Positions 35,278 to 43,522 are shown, counted from the stretch's first letter. The stretch: DNA of 64,000 nucleotides from Winogradskyella sp. (GCF_028289625.1 NZ_JANQOM010000014.1:1-64000), one strand, 5' to 3'. Notes: generated from the sequence alone by a model not told the origin. Numbers and translations are program-made.

Positions 35278-35503
35278 CTTGTGTTTTCCTGTAATTTACA
35301 ACTTATAACTTAAACATAATTATTCCTAGCAATAATAAACTTTTGTATAAAAAAGCGATAGGTTTTTATTTCGAATCTTTAAGACCAAGTTCGTCGAGAG
35401 CTTTAATGTACAATTCTTAATATCGAATCCTTACCATAGTAAAAAGTATCCATATTCTGATTACCTAAATTAAAATCATTATGATTAAACATATATTACA
35501 TTA
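35278..35503. other. AT-rich spacer without recognised features
   Basis: This stretch contains no credible ORF, repeat or terminator that I can identify; it should carry the promoter of the minus-strand membrane protein gene. Confidence 0.4.
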
Positions 35504-36220
35504 TTACTTGCAAGTAAGAATATATGGAACTATTTTTTTTGTCCCATTTTTTAACTTTATCAATCTCTCGGGAAAAAAAGAAATTAATTTGCCATTTTCT
35601 ACAATAAAATCTACGCGTAAAGCTGGCTTAGATTGGTAACTAAAGAAACCATGATAAACATTTTTTTTATCAGCATAATCAAGATTAATCTTTACATTCT
35701 TTTCAAGAGCTTCTTTGTATGATAAAACCATAAGTGTAAAATTATTATTGTACTTCAGTCTAAAAGAAATTAATGTTTGAGACATAATACTTAAAAAGTT
35801 TAAAGAATCTCTCTTGGTATCTTTACAATATTTAAAATAGTTTCCTAGTTTTTTAAACTTGAATACTTGAGACAAGTAAGACTTTAATGAATCCATTAAC
35901 ATGATAGTTTCTTTTTCAAAAGGTAGGTCTCTTTGACGCTCTTTGAGCTTCCCAATTCTTTCTGGGTCTCCACCTTGCTTTTTCTCAATGTTTATAACGC
36001 TATCTAATTCAATTCTTTTTAAATTATATTTTGTTGGACGATTTAGGCTTTCATTAATTTTAGATAAATAAGTCTCATGTACCTTTTTATCAAAATCTGA
36101 ATTATGAATTATATCTTTTAAAAAATCTTTAATTAGATTTTTATCATCAATTACCCTGTTTTGACTAAAACTTAAATAATATATCATCAAAAAAACAATT
36201 GTATAAATTATCTTAATCAT
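35504..36220 (-). CDS. Exported hypothetical protein, 238 aa
   Basis: A signal peptide (MIKIIYTIVFLMIYYLSFSQ) is followed by a Lys/Asp-rich, mostly helical region. A C-terminal strand pattern (SKPALRVDFIVENGKLISFFP, then ILTC) suggests a small alpha/beta domain. I do not recognise a family. It lies in the accessory island downstream of the decayed gene at 36250-36640 and is AT-rich like its neighbours. It could be a lone effector or immunity-type protein. Confidence 0.5.
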   Translation of the reverse strand: MIKIIYTIVFLMIYYLSFSQNRVIDDKNLIKDFLKDIIHNSDFDKKVHETYLSKINESLNRPTKYNLKRIELDSVINIEKKQGGDPERIGKLKERQRDLPFEKETIMLMDSLKSYLSQVFKFKKLGNYFKYCKDTKRDSLNFLSIMSQTLISFRLKYNNNFTLMVLSYKEALEKNVKINLDYADKKNVYHGFFSYQSKPALRVDFIVENGKLISFFPERLIKLKNGTKKIVPYILTCK

Positions 36221-36249
36221 CTTAAAACCATTTTATTGATTAAAAACCA

Positions 36250-36640
36250 TATAAGCTTATATTAATTTTAATTTCTCCTTCTGTTGCCTTTTTATATGGA
36301 TTAAAAATTAGCTTCATAAAGCCTTCTCCATAGTAGTCAGTATATATCTGTCCATGTTCATAACTGTTCTACATTATCACCAAGATTAATTTCTAGTGGT
36401 GGATTAATTGGGCTATGTTGACTATTTCTATACGTGTTTTCAAAATCCCATCATGATAACCATTATTGTCGTTATCTATCCTAAAAAGGTGGCAGAATCC
36501 TAAGAAATACTAATAATTCTTCTGCTTTAATCCCCAAAAGTTTAAGATACCATTAGCAACTTCTTTATGCACTTCTGTGGTATTTAATTTCCAATGTACT
36601 TTAAACAAAATACTTGGGTCATTTGTAGAAGAAACTCTAA
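36250..36640 (-). pseudogene. Decayed copy of DNDGDG-family domain
   Basis: Translating the minus strand piecewise gives FRVSSTNDPSILFKVHW, then KLNTTEVHKEVANGILN, FRIDNDNNGYHDGIL, and in another frame NTYRNSQHSPINPPLEINLG and TWTDIY. These align with the fragment at 37265-37576 (FRIDNDGDGTHDGIFENTSR, SINLGGN, WNWQEI). Frameshifts and stop codons interrupt the frame, so it is a pseudogene. A second decayed copy is at 39700-39950. Confidence 0.65.
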
Positions 36641-36771
36641 AGCTATAAAGGCTCTTATATTTATATACCCAATCCACTTTTTTATTGTAAATGCTCTACA
36701 AGAAACTTTAGTTTAGTACTTTACCTTTAGTATACTTATACAATATGGTAGGCCATATATTTTTTTATTAA

Positions 36772-37254
36772 TTATACTTTTTCAAACAATAAACGTTTTC
36801 CCATATCCGGATCTCCAATAAATTTCCAAATAACTAAACCAGTATCCTTTTTATTGAATAACATTAATATCATTGATTTGGTTTTCTCATATATTAAGTA
36901 ATCTAATTTTAGTTCCCAGTATTTCTTATTAAATGATTGTTTTAATATCCAGTTTCCGTCAATAGTAGTCAATTTAGTATATTTTTGAACACCAAAATTA
37001 TCATAAAAAGGCATATTCTTTAGCAGAAAACTATTGTCTTGATTAATATTTAATACAATGTCGAAATCATTATTATTACTATATGTTTTACTAACATAAT
37101 CATAGCTAAAACTGTCCAATTCCCATGTTCCGTACAGTTCAGAATTATCAGGTTTTTCTTCTATTCTTTTTAATGAAGATTCATCTATCGTTTTTGGAAA
37201 CTGACATGAATTTAAAATTATAGACATTAATAAAATGAATTTGATTTTTTTCAT
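36772..37254 (-). CDS. Lipoprotein with lipocalin-like strand pattern, 160 aa
   Basis: The signal sequence MKKIKFILLMSIILNSC has a lipobox with Cys17, so it is lipidated. ELYGTWELDSFSYDY, then FDIVLNINQDNSFLL and TIDGNWIL, is the pattern of small lipocalin-like Bacteroidota lipoproteins. It lies directly downstream (10 bp) of the frame-shifted DNDGDG-family gene fragment. An immunity-protein role is conceivable by position but not shown. Confidence 0.6.
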   Translation of the reverse strand: MKKIKFILLMSIILNSCQFPKTIDESSLKRIEEKPDNSELYGTWELDSFSYDYVSKTYSNNNDFDIVLNINQDNSFLLKNMPFYDNFGVQKYTKLTTIDGNWILKQSFNKKYWELKLDYLIYEKTKSMILMLFNKKDTGLVIWKFIGDPDMGKRLLFEKV

Positions 37255-37264
37255 GATTAAGTAT

Positions 37265-37760
37265 TTAATTTATAATTTCTTGCCAATTCCAAATTTGATT
37301 AATATTTCCACCAAGATTAATAGAATTAGAATCATTCCTTGAAGTGTTTTCAAATATTCCATCGTGAGTTCCGTCTCCATCATTATCAATTCTAAACCTT
37401 GTTGCAGAATCCCATCCTGAAGTATTAGTAATTGTGTAATCCAAAGTATATGTACCATTTTGGTTCTGAATAATTTGAATCGTAGTAATATATGACCCCA
37501 AAAATGCCGTTACCAAATTACCATTGGTCAAGGTATCATAAAACTCATTTTGCCCATAACTCCATGGGTTTTTCAACAGGTGTTGTTATATCATTACTGG
37601 CTATTCTATCCAAGGCCATTTGTCTAGCTTGACTCACCCCTTCCTGTTGTTTTAACAGCTCCGTAGTGACATCGTCTCCATCAAAATAGATGGCATCAAA
37701 AATATCATTCCCTTGAGGTGGAAATAAACCATTACAAGTACCAATATACTCTGAACCTAT
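37265..37760 (-). pseudogene. Frame-shifted C-terminal fragment of DNDGDG-family secreted protein
   Basis: Reading the minus strand from 37760 gives a start-less frame (SEYIGTCNGLFPPQGNDIFD, then QARQMALDRIASNDITTPVE) that stops soon after. The homologous continuation (KNPWSYGQNEFYDTLTNGN, then GWDSATRFRIDNDGDGTHDG and IWNWQEIIN) is in the next frame from 37576. The join falls in an A-run (GAAAAACCC), consistent with a one-base indel. The 5' part of the gene is missing. It resembles the C-terminal module of an exported polymorphic-toxin-like protein. Confidence 0.65.
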
Positions 37761-37767
37761 TTAAGAC

Positions 37768-37941
37768 TCAAAGTTTGTCTTTGGACTTCATTGTTTCTTT
37801 CAAATAAGTGATTTTTAAATCCAAATATTGGACAATTTTTTTATATAACTTTACTAAAATAAATATGATAAAAAGTAATACTATAAATAAAAGTATTTGC
37901 CATATTATTAACCCAATATTTGGTTCTAAACTGTTTTGCAT
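37768..37941 (-). CDS. Small single-pass membrane protein, 57 aa
   Basis: The start is taken at ATG 37941 (MQNSLEPNIGLIIWQ), 4 bp after the stop of the 531-aa lipoprotein gene; a longer GTG frame overlaps that gene. One long hydrophobic helix (about residues 9-33) is followed by a Lys-rich amphipathic tail. Position and form parallel the 66-aa protein at 39949 that follows the 291-aa lipoprotein. Possible immunity or accessory protein; function unknown. Confidence 0.55.
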   Translation of the reverse strand: MQNSLEPNIGLIIWQILLFIVLLFIIFILVKLYKKIVQYLDLKITYLKETMKSKDKL

Positions 37942-37945
37942 TGTT

Positions 37946-39541
37946 TTAATTATTTGAGGTTCCACTTATACTAATGCCTTCTCCTGTTTGAGTGTTAAAC
38001 ATTATTGTCAAAACATAACTATCAGAATATGATAAGTCAAAACCTTCTATGCTTATTCCAATATTGAAATGACCATGGATTATGACAGTAATTATGTTTC
38101 CATCAATCGAATGTTCATAAGAATCTTGTTCCCAATTTAAGAAAGGTGTTATTCCAGTCTCGAAAGACGTAACTTCTAATAATTCAAATTCACTCAAATT
38201 TTCTGTCGCAACATCATCTAATGAAGATTTAGCATGAACATTTAAATAAACCGGGAGATAAGCAAACTTAATCTTAAACTTAGTAATCTTCGTCCCATCT
38301 TGCAAATCTTCAAGACTTATGTCTTCTACTTCTAAAGAATCTATAAAGCTTTCTAAAAAATTCTCAAATTCAATTAATGAGTCAAAATTCAAATAATTTT
38401 GAGAACTTAAATCGTTGTTAAATTGAAAAGAATAATTGGGATTATTATTTAAAAACCCAATCAAATTAATTACAAAATCAATAGCCTCAGCCGATATGGG
38501 ATTACCACTGCTACTTACAGGGTTATCATTGACTTCGCCATTACCGTCGTTATCTATGGTTATTGGACCTCCCTGATTGTTAATCCTATTGGCATTTAAG
38601 AATGCAGCAATAGCATCCAGAATTTCTTGGTCGGCAGTATTCATCACCCAACTGGCCTGTGCCGATAAGGGATGCAGATCCAAGGACACAGCAATACCCA
38701 CGGGCGTTGCAGGGGTAAAATTGTCATCGTACCAATATGGGGTATTCCAATTACTGCCACCACCACTACTTGGGTTGGATGGTGTTTCAACCAAAGGGTC
38801 GAGTAGCCCATCGCTATCATACCAACTATTGGCAAAATCACCTATATTGGTCGCATTGCCGCCCAGGCTGGCGGTTACCACCACTTCATCCAGCATAATA
38901 CTGTTGAAAAAATCAACTAAAAAGTCCAAGTCCCCTAACCAGTCCAACAAACATCCAATGGTACTAAAATCACAAGGTGTACCGCCATTTTTGCCAACCA
39001 GGTTGCCCTGTGTATCGGTACCACTAACCTCAACCCTTTGCCCGTGCAGGTATTTACCGGCATACTCCAACTGTCCCTCCAAGTTATAGGCCATGATATA
39101 GCCCGAGAAGTTTTCGCCATTGTACACATCGGCATATATGAGACAGAACACTTTGGAATCTACCACGCCATTATGCTCAACAGAGCCTATAAAAATCTTG
39201 GAGGCTACGGTCTGTAGACCTTGTACGGGAGTGTGCAGTATATGTAACGGCTCTAGTACCCCTGGCTGGGATGTTGTGATGTCCTTAAACTTTTTGGTCG
39301 TAGACTTTTCCCAGTCCGCATTAATGTCTTGCAGGTTTTTAGCGTTTACATCATCCGTTGGTTGAAATTGTATGTTACTATTGGTATTGAAAAAGGATTT
39401 GGCTTCCGTAATGCTTGGCACAGAAAAATCTTCTTGTGACTCAATTAAGGGGTCGTCAGCTTTTTCGCAAGCAATAAAAAAGAATGGGATTCCAAAAATT
39501 AGAATCCATATCTTGGTCATTCGGTTAAGTGTTTTTGTCAT
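37946..39541 (-). CDS. Large lipoprotein, possible polymorphic effector, 531 aa
   Basis: A signal with lipobox FFIAC (Cys25) is followed by a conserved-looking N-terminal region (about 40-330; VQGLQTVASKIFIGSVEHNG, CDFSTIGCLLDWLGDLDF). A distinct C-terminal region starts near the DNDGNGEVND motif. DNA for the N-terminal two thirds (about 38600-39300) is visibly richer in GC than the C-terminal third and the surroundings, suggesting a modular, recombined gene. It shares a 131-bp upstream element with the gene at 40203. The export-then-variable-C-terminus layout resembles Bacteroidota polymorphic toxins, but no toxin domain is identified. Confidence 0.6.
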   Translation of the reverse strand: MTKTLNRMTKIWILIFGIPFFFIACEKADDPLIESQEDFSVPSITEAKSFFNTNSNIQFQPTDDVNAKNLQDINADWEKSTTKKFKDITTSQPGVLEPLHILHTPVQGLQTVASKIFIGSVEHNGVVDSKVFCLIYADVYNGENFSGYIMAYNLEGQLEYAGKYLHGQRVEVSGTDTQGNLVGKNGGTPCDFSTIGCLLDWLGDLDFLVDFFNSIMLDEVVVTASLGGNATNIGDFANSWYDSDGLLDPLVETPSNPSSGGGSNWNTPYWYDDNFTPATPVGIAVSLDLHPLSAQASWVMNTADQEILDAIAAFLNANRINNQGGPITIDNDGNGEVNDNPVSSSGNPISAEAIDFVINLIGFLNNNPNYSFQFNNDLSSQNYLNFDSLIEFENFLESFIDSLEVEDISLEDLQDGTKITKFKIKFAYLPVYLNVHAKSSLDDVATENLSEFELLEVTSFETGITPFLNWEQDSYEHSIDGNIITVIIHGHFNIGISIEGFDLSYSDSYVLTIMFNTQTGEGISISGTSNN

Positions 39542-39579
39542 TCTGTCTTTCCGATTTTAAGTTAATACAATTAGTTTTA

Positions 39580-39711
39580 CTAACAAAGTCTAAAAATTAC
39601 AAAGTCCTACAAAGTCTATTTTTATTATGAAAAAAGGGATTAAAATCCTACTCTTTAGTAGGATTAATTCAACTTGCAAATTTGAATCCGTCTTTCCGAC
39701 TTTTTAAATAT
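39580..39711. repeat. Upstream direct repeat, copy 1 (before 531-aa lipoprotein)
   Basis: This 132-bp element is nearly identical to 41139-41269. It contains three ACAAAGTC iterons at 39583, 39599 and 39609, an AATCCTACT-CTTT-AGTAGGATT hairpin (39644-39665) and a CCGTCTTTCCGACTTTTTAA end. It ends 38 bp upstream of the minus-strand gene starting at 39541. Confidence 0.9.
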
Positions 39712-39950
39712 ACTATCGTGATAACCATTATTGTCGTTATCTATTCTAAAACGAATGGCAGAATCCCAAGACAAAATGTTAATAATTCTTTCGTTTTAAT
39801 CCCTAGGAATTTAAAATACTATCCACCATTTTTCACTTACTTTGGTTGTATTTAATTACCAAAACACATTAAATAAAAGACTTTTATTGTTTGAAGAAAC
39901 AGAGCTATAACTATCCAGGCTTCTAAATTGATATACCTACTCGCCTATTT
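39700..39950 (-). pseudogene. Second decayed DNDGDG-family fragment
   Basis: On the minus strand, LDSYSSVSSNNKSLLFNVFW, a stop, LNTTKV, later INILSWDSAIRFRIDNDNNG and YHDSIFKK can be read. They align with both other copies (36250-36640, 37265-37576). Stops and frame changes show it is not functional. Confidence 0.6.
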
Positions 39951-40149
39951 ATTTGCAATTATTTTTATTTTTAAAAAAATTGTAACAATAAAAAATAAAA
40001 ACTGTAAACCAAATGGTCTGTATTATAAATTGCCTGTCAAATTTTACTTGCTCATTAACATAATCGTTTATAAACCCATATCCGATAACAATTATGCCTA
40101 ATATGCACCAACTAAGTACGAAAAGGTTATATGGAATTTTAATCTGCAT
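39949..40149 (-). CDS. Small membrane protein, 66 aa
   Basis: Two hydrophobic helices (about residues 7-27 and 40-60; FVLSWCILGIIVIGYGF and FIIQTIWFTVFIFYCY) joined by a short charged loop, and a basic C-terminus. It lies 53 bp downstream of the 291-aa lipoprotein. It has the size and topology of bacteriocin or colicin immunity proteins that sit in the inner membrane. Assignment is by context only. Confidence 0.5.
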   Translation of the reverse strand: MQIKIPYNLFVLSWCILGIIVIGYGFINDYVNEQVKFDRQFIIQTIWFTVFIFYCYNFFKNKNNCK

Positions 40150-40202
40150 TGTTTTAAAAATTTAAATTATTTAAAAATTATGATTCTTTTTACAGAAAAA
40201 GC

Positions 40203-41078
40203 TTAATGTTGACTCTCAACCGATGTGGTCATACAGATTGTAAAATCAATAACCATAAGTGCTAAGCCAATACCGCCTAAAACTCTACCTCCAATTTTTT
40301 TAACAGCCTTTTTAATTAATTTTTTAACAAGCCCTTTGTCAATTACTTCAGCTGTTAATGCTGCTACCAAAGCTATACCGGCTGCAATACCAGTTGTTTC
40401 AAGAAAACAATCGCGCACACCATCATAATAACTTGTTGCATTAGCACTTTGGCCAAATAGAAAACTTAAATCATTGTTTAAAGAAACACTCTGGTTCCCT
40501 GTTCTAGTAACTTCCATTACTATTGGTATTAAAGTATAATCCTCCTCTCCATCTAACATTTCATAAATATCTGCATTATTAAAACCCTTGCTATAAAAAT
40601 AGTTTTTAGCTTCTTGTATAGAGGGTTGTAAGGCATCTATTATAGGTTTTTGCTGAACATTAAAAGTGGCCATTGGATTATCATTTACTTCTACTGCCTC
40701 AGTTGACACTAAACCATGCTGATTTGATACTTCTACTATATCGTGTAAATTATTTATAGAAATCAAAAAATCTGTATTGTCAAATACCTGATTGTCATTG
40801 TTCAATAGATAAATAGTTTTATAGTCTTCACTCAATTGCAAAGTCTTTGCTACCGAGTTTAAGCTATTGTTGACATTTATATTTCCCGTCATAACAAAAG
40901 TATTTTGAATCGCATTATTAAATTCAGCATTATTGTTGTCTGATATATCAACTTTATCAGATGAGCACGCATTAAAAGTAAAAACTGCTAAAAATAATGT
41001 TAGTTTAATAACAAAAATCGCAACCATACCTTTTGCAACTTTCATCGTTATATTATTTATTTTCTCTAAAAATTTCAT
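40203..41078 (-). CDS. Lipoprotein with pore-like C-terminal helices, 291 aa
   Basis: The signal with lipobox FNAC (Cys38; an alternative ATG at codon 12 gives a more usual signal length) is followed by a moderately acidic region (about 45-210). A C-terminal helical module (residues about 225-285) has a hydrophobic helix (GIAAGIALVAALTAEVI), a cationic amphipathic helix (LVKKLIKKAVKKIGG) and a second hydrophobic helix (VLGGIGLALMVIDFTICM). This hydrophobic-cationic-hydrophobic pattern is typical of pore-forming peptides. It has the duplicated 131-bp element upstream and a 66-aa membrane protein downstream. Confidence 0.6.
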   Translation of the reverse strand: MKFLEKINNITMKVAKGMVAIFVIKLTLFLAVFTFNACSSDKVDISDNNNAEFNNAIQNTFVMTGNINVNNSLNSVAKTLQLSEDYKTIYLLNNDNQVFDNTDFLISINNLHDIVEVSNQHGLVSTEAVEVNDNPMATFNVQQKPIIDALQPSIQEAKNYFYSKGFNNADIYEMLDGEEDYTLIPIVMEVTRTGNQSVSLNNDLSFLFGQSANATSYYDGVRDCFLETTGIAAGIALVAALTAEVIDKGLVKKLIKKAVKKIGGRVLGGIGLALMVIDFTICMTTSVESQH

Positions 41079-41138
41079 TTAAACTTAAATTTTGTGTCTA
41101 TTCTTATTTAAAAAACAGATTAGTTAATAACATATTTA

Positions 41139-41269
41139 CTAACAAAGCCTAAAAATTACAAAGTCCTACAAAGTCTATTTTTATTATAAAAAGGGGATTA
41201 AAATCCTACTCTTCAGTAGGATTAATTCAACTAGCAAATTTGGATCCGTCTTTCCGACTTTTTAAATAT
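41139..41269. repeat. Upstream direct repeat, copy 2 (before 291-aa lipoprotein)
   Basis: Copy of the 39580-39711 element with iterons ACAAAGCC (41142), ACAAAGTC (41158) and ACAAAGTC (41168) at the same 16- and 10-bp offsets, and the same 9-bp hairpin. It ends 60 bp upstream of the minus-strand gene starting at 41078. Confidence 0.9.
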
Positions 41270-41413
41270 GGGTTTTATTAAAAAACCAGATCTGGTTTGG
41301 ATTAACCCTTACGTGCTTATAAAGCTAAGCGACTTTGTAATTACTCAATTTTGACAAGCACAGTGCCGATATAGAAAATATTCTATATAAATGCTATTTT
41401 TAAATTAAAAATT

Positions 41414-41421
41414 TATATTTG
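41414..41421 (+). promoter_or_regulatory. Candidate -7 box TATATTTG
   Basis: TATATTTG matches TAnnTTTG, 48 bp before the start of the CI-like gene. The region between it and the gene is short and AT-rich. Confidence 0.45.
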
Positions 41422-41469
41422 TAATATAACCCTAACAACCTATTCATAGGTGTATTTCCTAAAGCCCTT

Positions 41470-41832
41470 ATGAGTAAAGCTATTAATCGTATTATTAAAT
41501 TAGTGGAAACGCTCAATATCAGCGCTAGGCAGTTTGATATGTCTATTGGTACCGCTAACGGTTATACGTTGCGTATGCAAAAAAACAATGCCTCAGTTGG
41601 GAGTGATGTCATAGAACGTATTATAAAAACCTATCCTGAAGTTAATTTGGTGTGGCTTATTACTGGTAAAGGAGATATGTTTATCACTACGCCTAGCAAA
41701 CCCAAAATTAGATCTAAAGAAGAAATAGAGGCCTATATCAGCGAACGGCTAGAACAAAAACTCTCTGAAGAAAAAAAGGCACTTTTAGACGAAATTTTAA
41801 AGGAAATTGATGAATTAGAGAATAATGAATAA
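41470..41832 (+). CDS. Phage CI-like / XRE-type DNA-binding protein, 120 aa
   Basis: The N-terminal 70 residues show the CI-repressor-like helix-turn-helix pattern common in Bacteroidota: INRIIKLVETLNISARQFD, then IGTANGYTLRMQ, IERIIKTYPEVNLVWLITGKGDMF. The remaining 45 residues are a charged coiled-coil for oligomerisation, with no peptidase domain. It is divergent from the lipoprotein island and 100 bp before ald. It may regulate the iteron-bearing promoters; direct evidence is lacking. Confidence 0.8.
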   Translation: MSKAINRIIKLVETLNISARQFDMSIGTANGYTLRMQKNNASVGSDVIERIIKTYPEVNLVWLITGKGDMFITTPSKPKIRSKEEIEAYISERLEQKLSEEKKALLDEILKEIDELENNE

Positions 41833-41932
41833 TAATGAGTCAAAATTTATTCGTAACTTCAAGTTAGATAAATATACTAGTGCTTGCTAGTGTTTTATTA
41901 TCTTGCAACTACTAAGACAATGCACTAACTTA

Positions 41933-43132
41933 ATGAGTAAATCTTTATCACCGTTTACCAAAGCCCAATTATTACCACAAGAAGAAACTTTAGAAATACT
42001 TAAGCAGAAAGGGGAACTTTTTATTGGTATTCCTAAGGAAACCCACTTTCAAGAACGGCGGGTTTGCTTAACACCAGATGCAGTTTCTGCACTTACAGCT
42101 AATGGTCATCGGGTTTTATTTGAGTCTGGTGCTGGCGAGGGTGCCAATTTTAAAGATAATGACTATAGTGAAGCAGGTGCAGAAGTCTCTAAAGATACCG
42201 CCAAGGTTTACTCCTGCCCTATCATACTTAAGGTAGAACCTCCTTCTTTGGATGAGATAGCGCTTATTAATCCACAAACCATATTAATTTCTGCCCTTCA
42301 GATAAAAACACAAAGTAAGCCTTATTTTGAAGCCTTGGCAAAAAAGCGTGTTACGGCTCTAGCATTTGAATACATTAAAGATGAAGATGGTGCCTACCCA
42401 GCGGTTAGGTCACTTAGTGAGATTGCTGGTACTGCATCTATTTTAATTGCTTCAGAGTTATTGTCTAATGTTAATGGTGGTAATGGTTTAATGATGGGAA
42501 ATATTAACGGTGTGCCACCCACTGAAGTTCTTATCTTAGGCGCTGGAACCGTTGGCGAGTTTGCTGCACGTTCGGCTATTGGTCTTGGTGCTAACGTGAA
42601 AGTGTTTGATAGCTCTATTACAAAACTGAGATGTATTCAGAATAATCTTGGCCGCACTGTATATACCTCAACAATGCAGCCTAAAAACTTGTTAAAAGCA
42701 TTAAAACGTTGTGATGTAGCCATTGGTGCCGTTAGAGGCACTAATCGTTCTCCAATAGTAGTTACCGAAACCATGGTAGAACATATGAAAGTGGGCTCAG
42801 TGATTATCGATGTGAGTATAGATATGGGAGGCTGTTTTGAAACAAGTGAAGTTACTACCCACGATCACCCTACCTTTGATTATAAAGGTGTAACGCACTA
42901 TTGTGTTCCTAACATTCCTGCAAGATACTCTAGAACCGCTTCTGTATCAATCAGTAACATTTTCACTCCTTACCTATTAGAAATCGGTGAGCATGGTGGA
43001 CTTGAAAATGCCCTACGATTTGATAGAGGATTAAAAAATGGGTTGTATTTTTACCACGGCATCCTTACCAACAAATCCGTAGCCGAATGGTTTGGCTTAG
43101 ATTACAACGATGCCAACTTACTTATTTTTTAA
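41933..43132 (+). CDS. ald: Alanine dehydrogenase
   Basis: The start is taken at MSKSLSPFTKAQLLPQE (ATG 41933, 399 aa); a TTG 10 codons earlier is less likely. It has FIGIPKETHFQERRVCLTPD (substrate Arg/Lys region), the NAD-binding Rossmann motif LGAGTVGEFAARSAIGLGA, and YCVPNIPARYSRTASVSISN. It interconverts alanine with pyruvate and ammonia, belonging to the longer Bacteroidota AlaDH/PNT-like group. In flavobacteria it commonly follows tsaE, which marks the intervening 8 kb as an insertion. Confidence 0.93.
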   Translation: MSKSLSPFTKAQLLPQEETLEILKQKGELFIGIPKETHFQERRVCLTPDAVSALTANGHRVLFESGAGEGANFKDNDYSEAGAEVSKDTAKVYSCPIILKVEPPSLDEIALINPQTILISALQIKTQSKPYFEALAKKRVTALAFEYIKDEDGAYPAVRSLSEIAGTASILIASELLSNVNGGNGLMMGNINGVPPTEVLILGAGTVGEFAARSAIGLGANVKVFDSSITKLRCIQNNLGRTVYTSTMQPKNLLKALKRCDVAIGAVRGTNRSPIVVTETMVEHMKVGSVIIDVSIDMGGCFETSEVTTHDHPTFDYKGVTHYCVPNIPARYSRTASVSISNIFTPYLLEIGEHGGLENALRFDRGLKNGLYFYHGILTNKSVAEWFGLDYNDANLLIF

Positions 43133-43144
43133 TTTGTTTTTCAT

Positions 43145-43522
43145 ATGAAATTCACACAACGGTTGGCTTACTACCTTAGTGGTTTTGCCATAGGGCTTAT
43201 AATATTAATGTTTTTTTTAAATGGCAAGAACGCCTCTTGCGATTATGGCCCAAATGCAAGAACCGTTAAGAACATTAGCGCTAAACCCATTGCCTATTCA
43301 AATCCTGCCAGAGATTTTGTTAACAAGAATTCAATAGATTCAATGACCGTTGTTAACTTAATTAAGTTTGGCAGCGTTGATTTTTCAAAAAGTAATACGA
43401 AATTGGATTCCTGTAAAATTTATCACGTTAATAACAGCTACCAGAAGTGGGATATAGAACTTGTTATTGAGAATTGCGACTCTATTTCTAAAATTCTAAA
43501 AATCAATTATTTAAATAACTAG
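43145..43522 (+). CDS. Membrane-anchored small protein downstream of ald (DUF4258-like)
   Basis: This 125-aa protein has one N-terminal membrane helix (about residues 9-26; YYLSGFAIGLIILMFFL) followed by a DYGPNARTVKNI stretch and an alpha/beta periplasmic or cytosolic domain. From what I recall, homologues next to ald in flavobacteria are annotated as DUF4258 proteins; I cannot verify that here. It is 12 bp after ald, so cotranscribed. Function is unknown. Confidence 0.65.
   Translation: MKFTQRLAYYLSGFAIGLIILMFFLNGKNASCDYGPNARTVKNISAKPIAYSNPARDFVNKNSIDSMTVVNLIKFGSVDFSKSNTKLDSCKIYHVNNSYQKWDIELVIENCDSISKILKINYLNN

Larger units (their letters stand above)
41079..41469. other. Divergent regulatory region of the lipoprotein and CI-like genes
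   Basis: This 391-bp region holds the second 131-bp repeat, an AAACCAGATCTGGTTT palindrome (41283-41298) with an A-run that would be a T-run on the minus strand, and a GACTTTGT (41331-41338, reverse complement of the iteron). A TATATTTG box (41414-41421) for the plus-strand regulator is also present. No other ORF is seen. Confidence 0.55.

Noticed and set aside
38577..39089. 170-codon plus-strand ORF antisense to the 531-aa lipoprotein gene
   Set aside because: It lies wholly within the GC-richer part of the real gene, where stops are rarer; the minus-strand frame has the signal peptide and lipobox.
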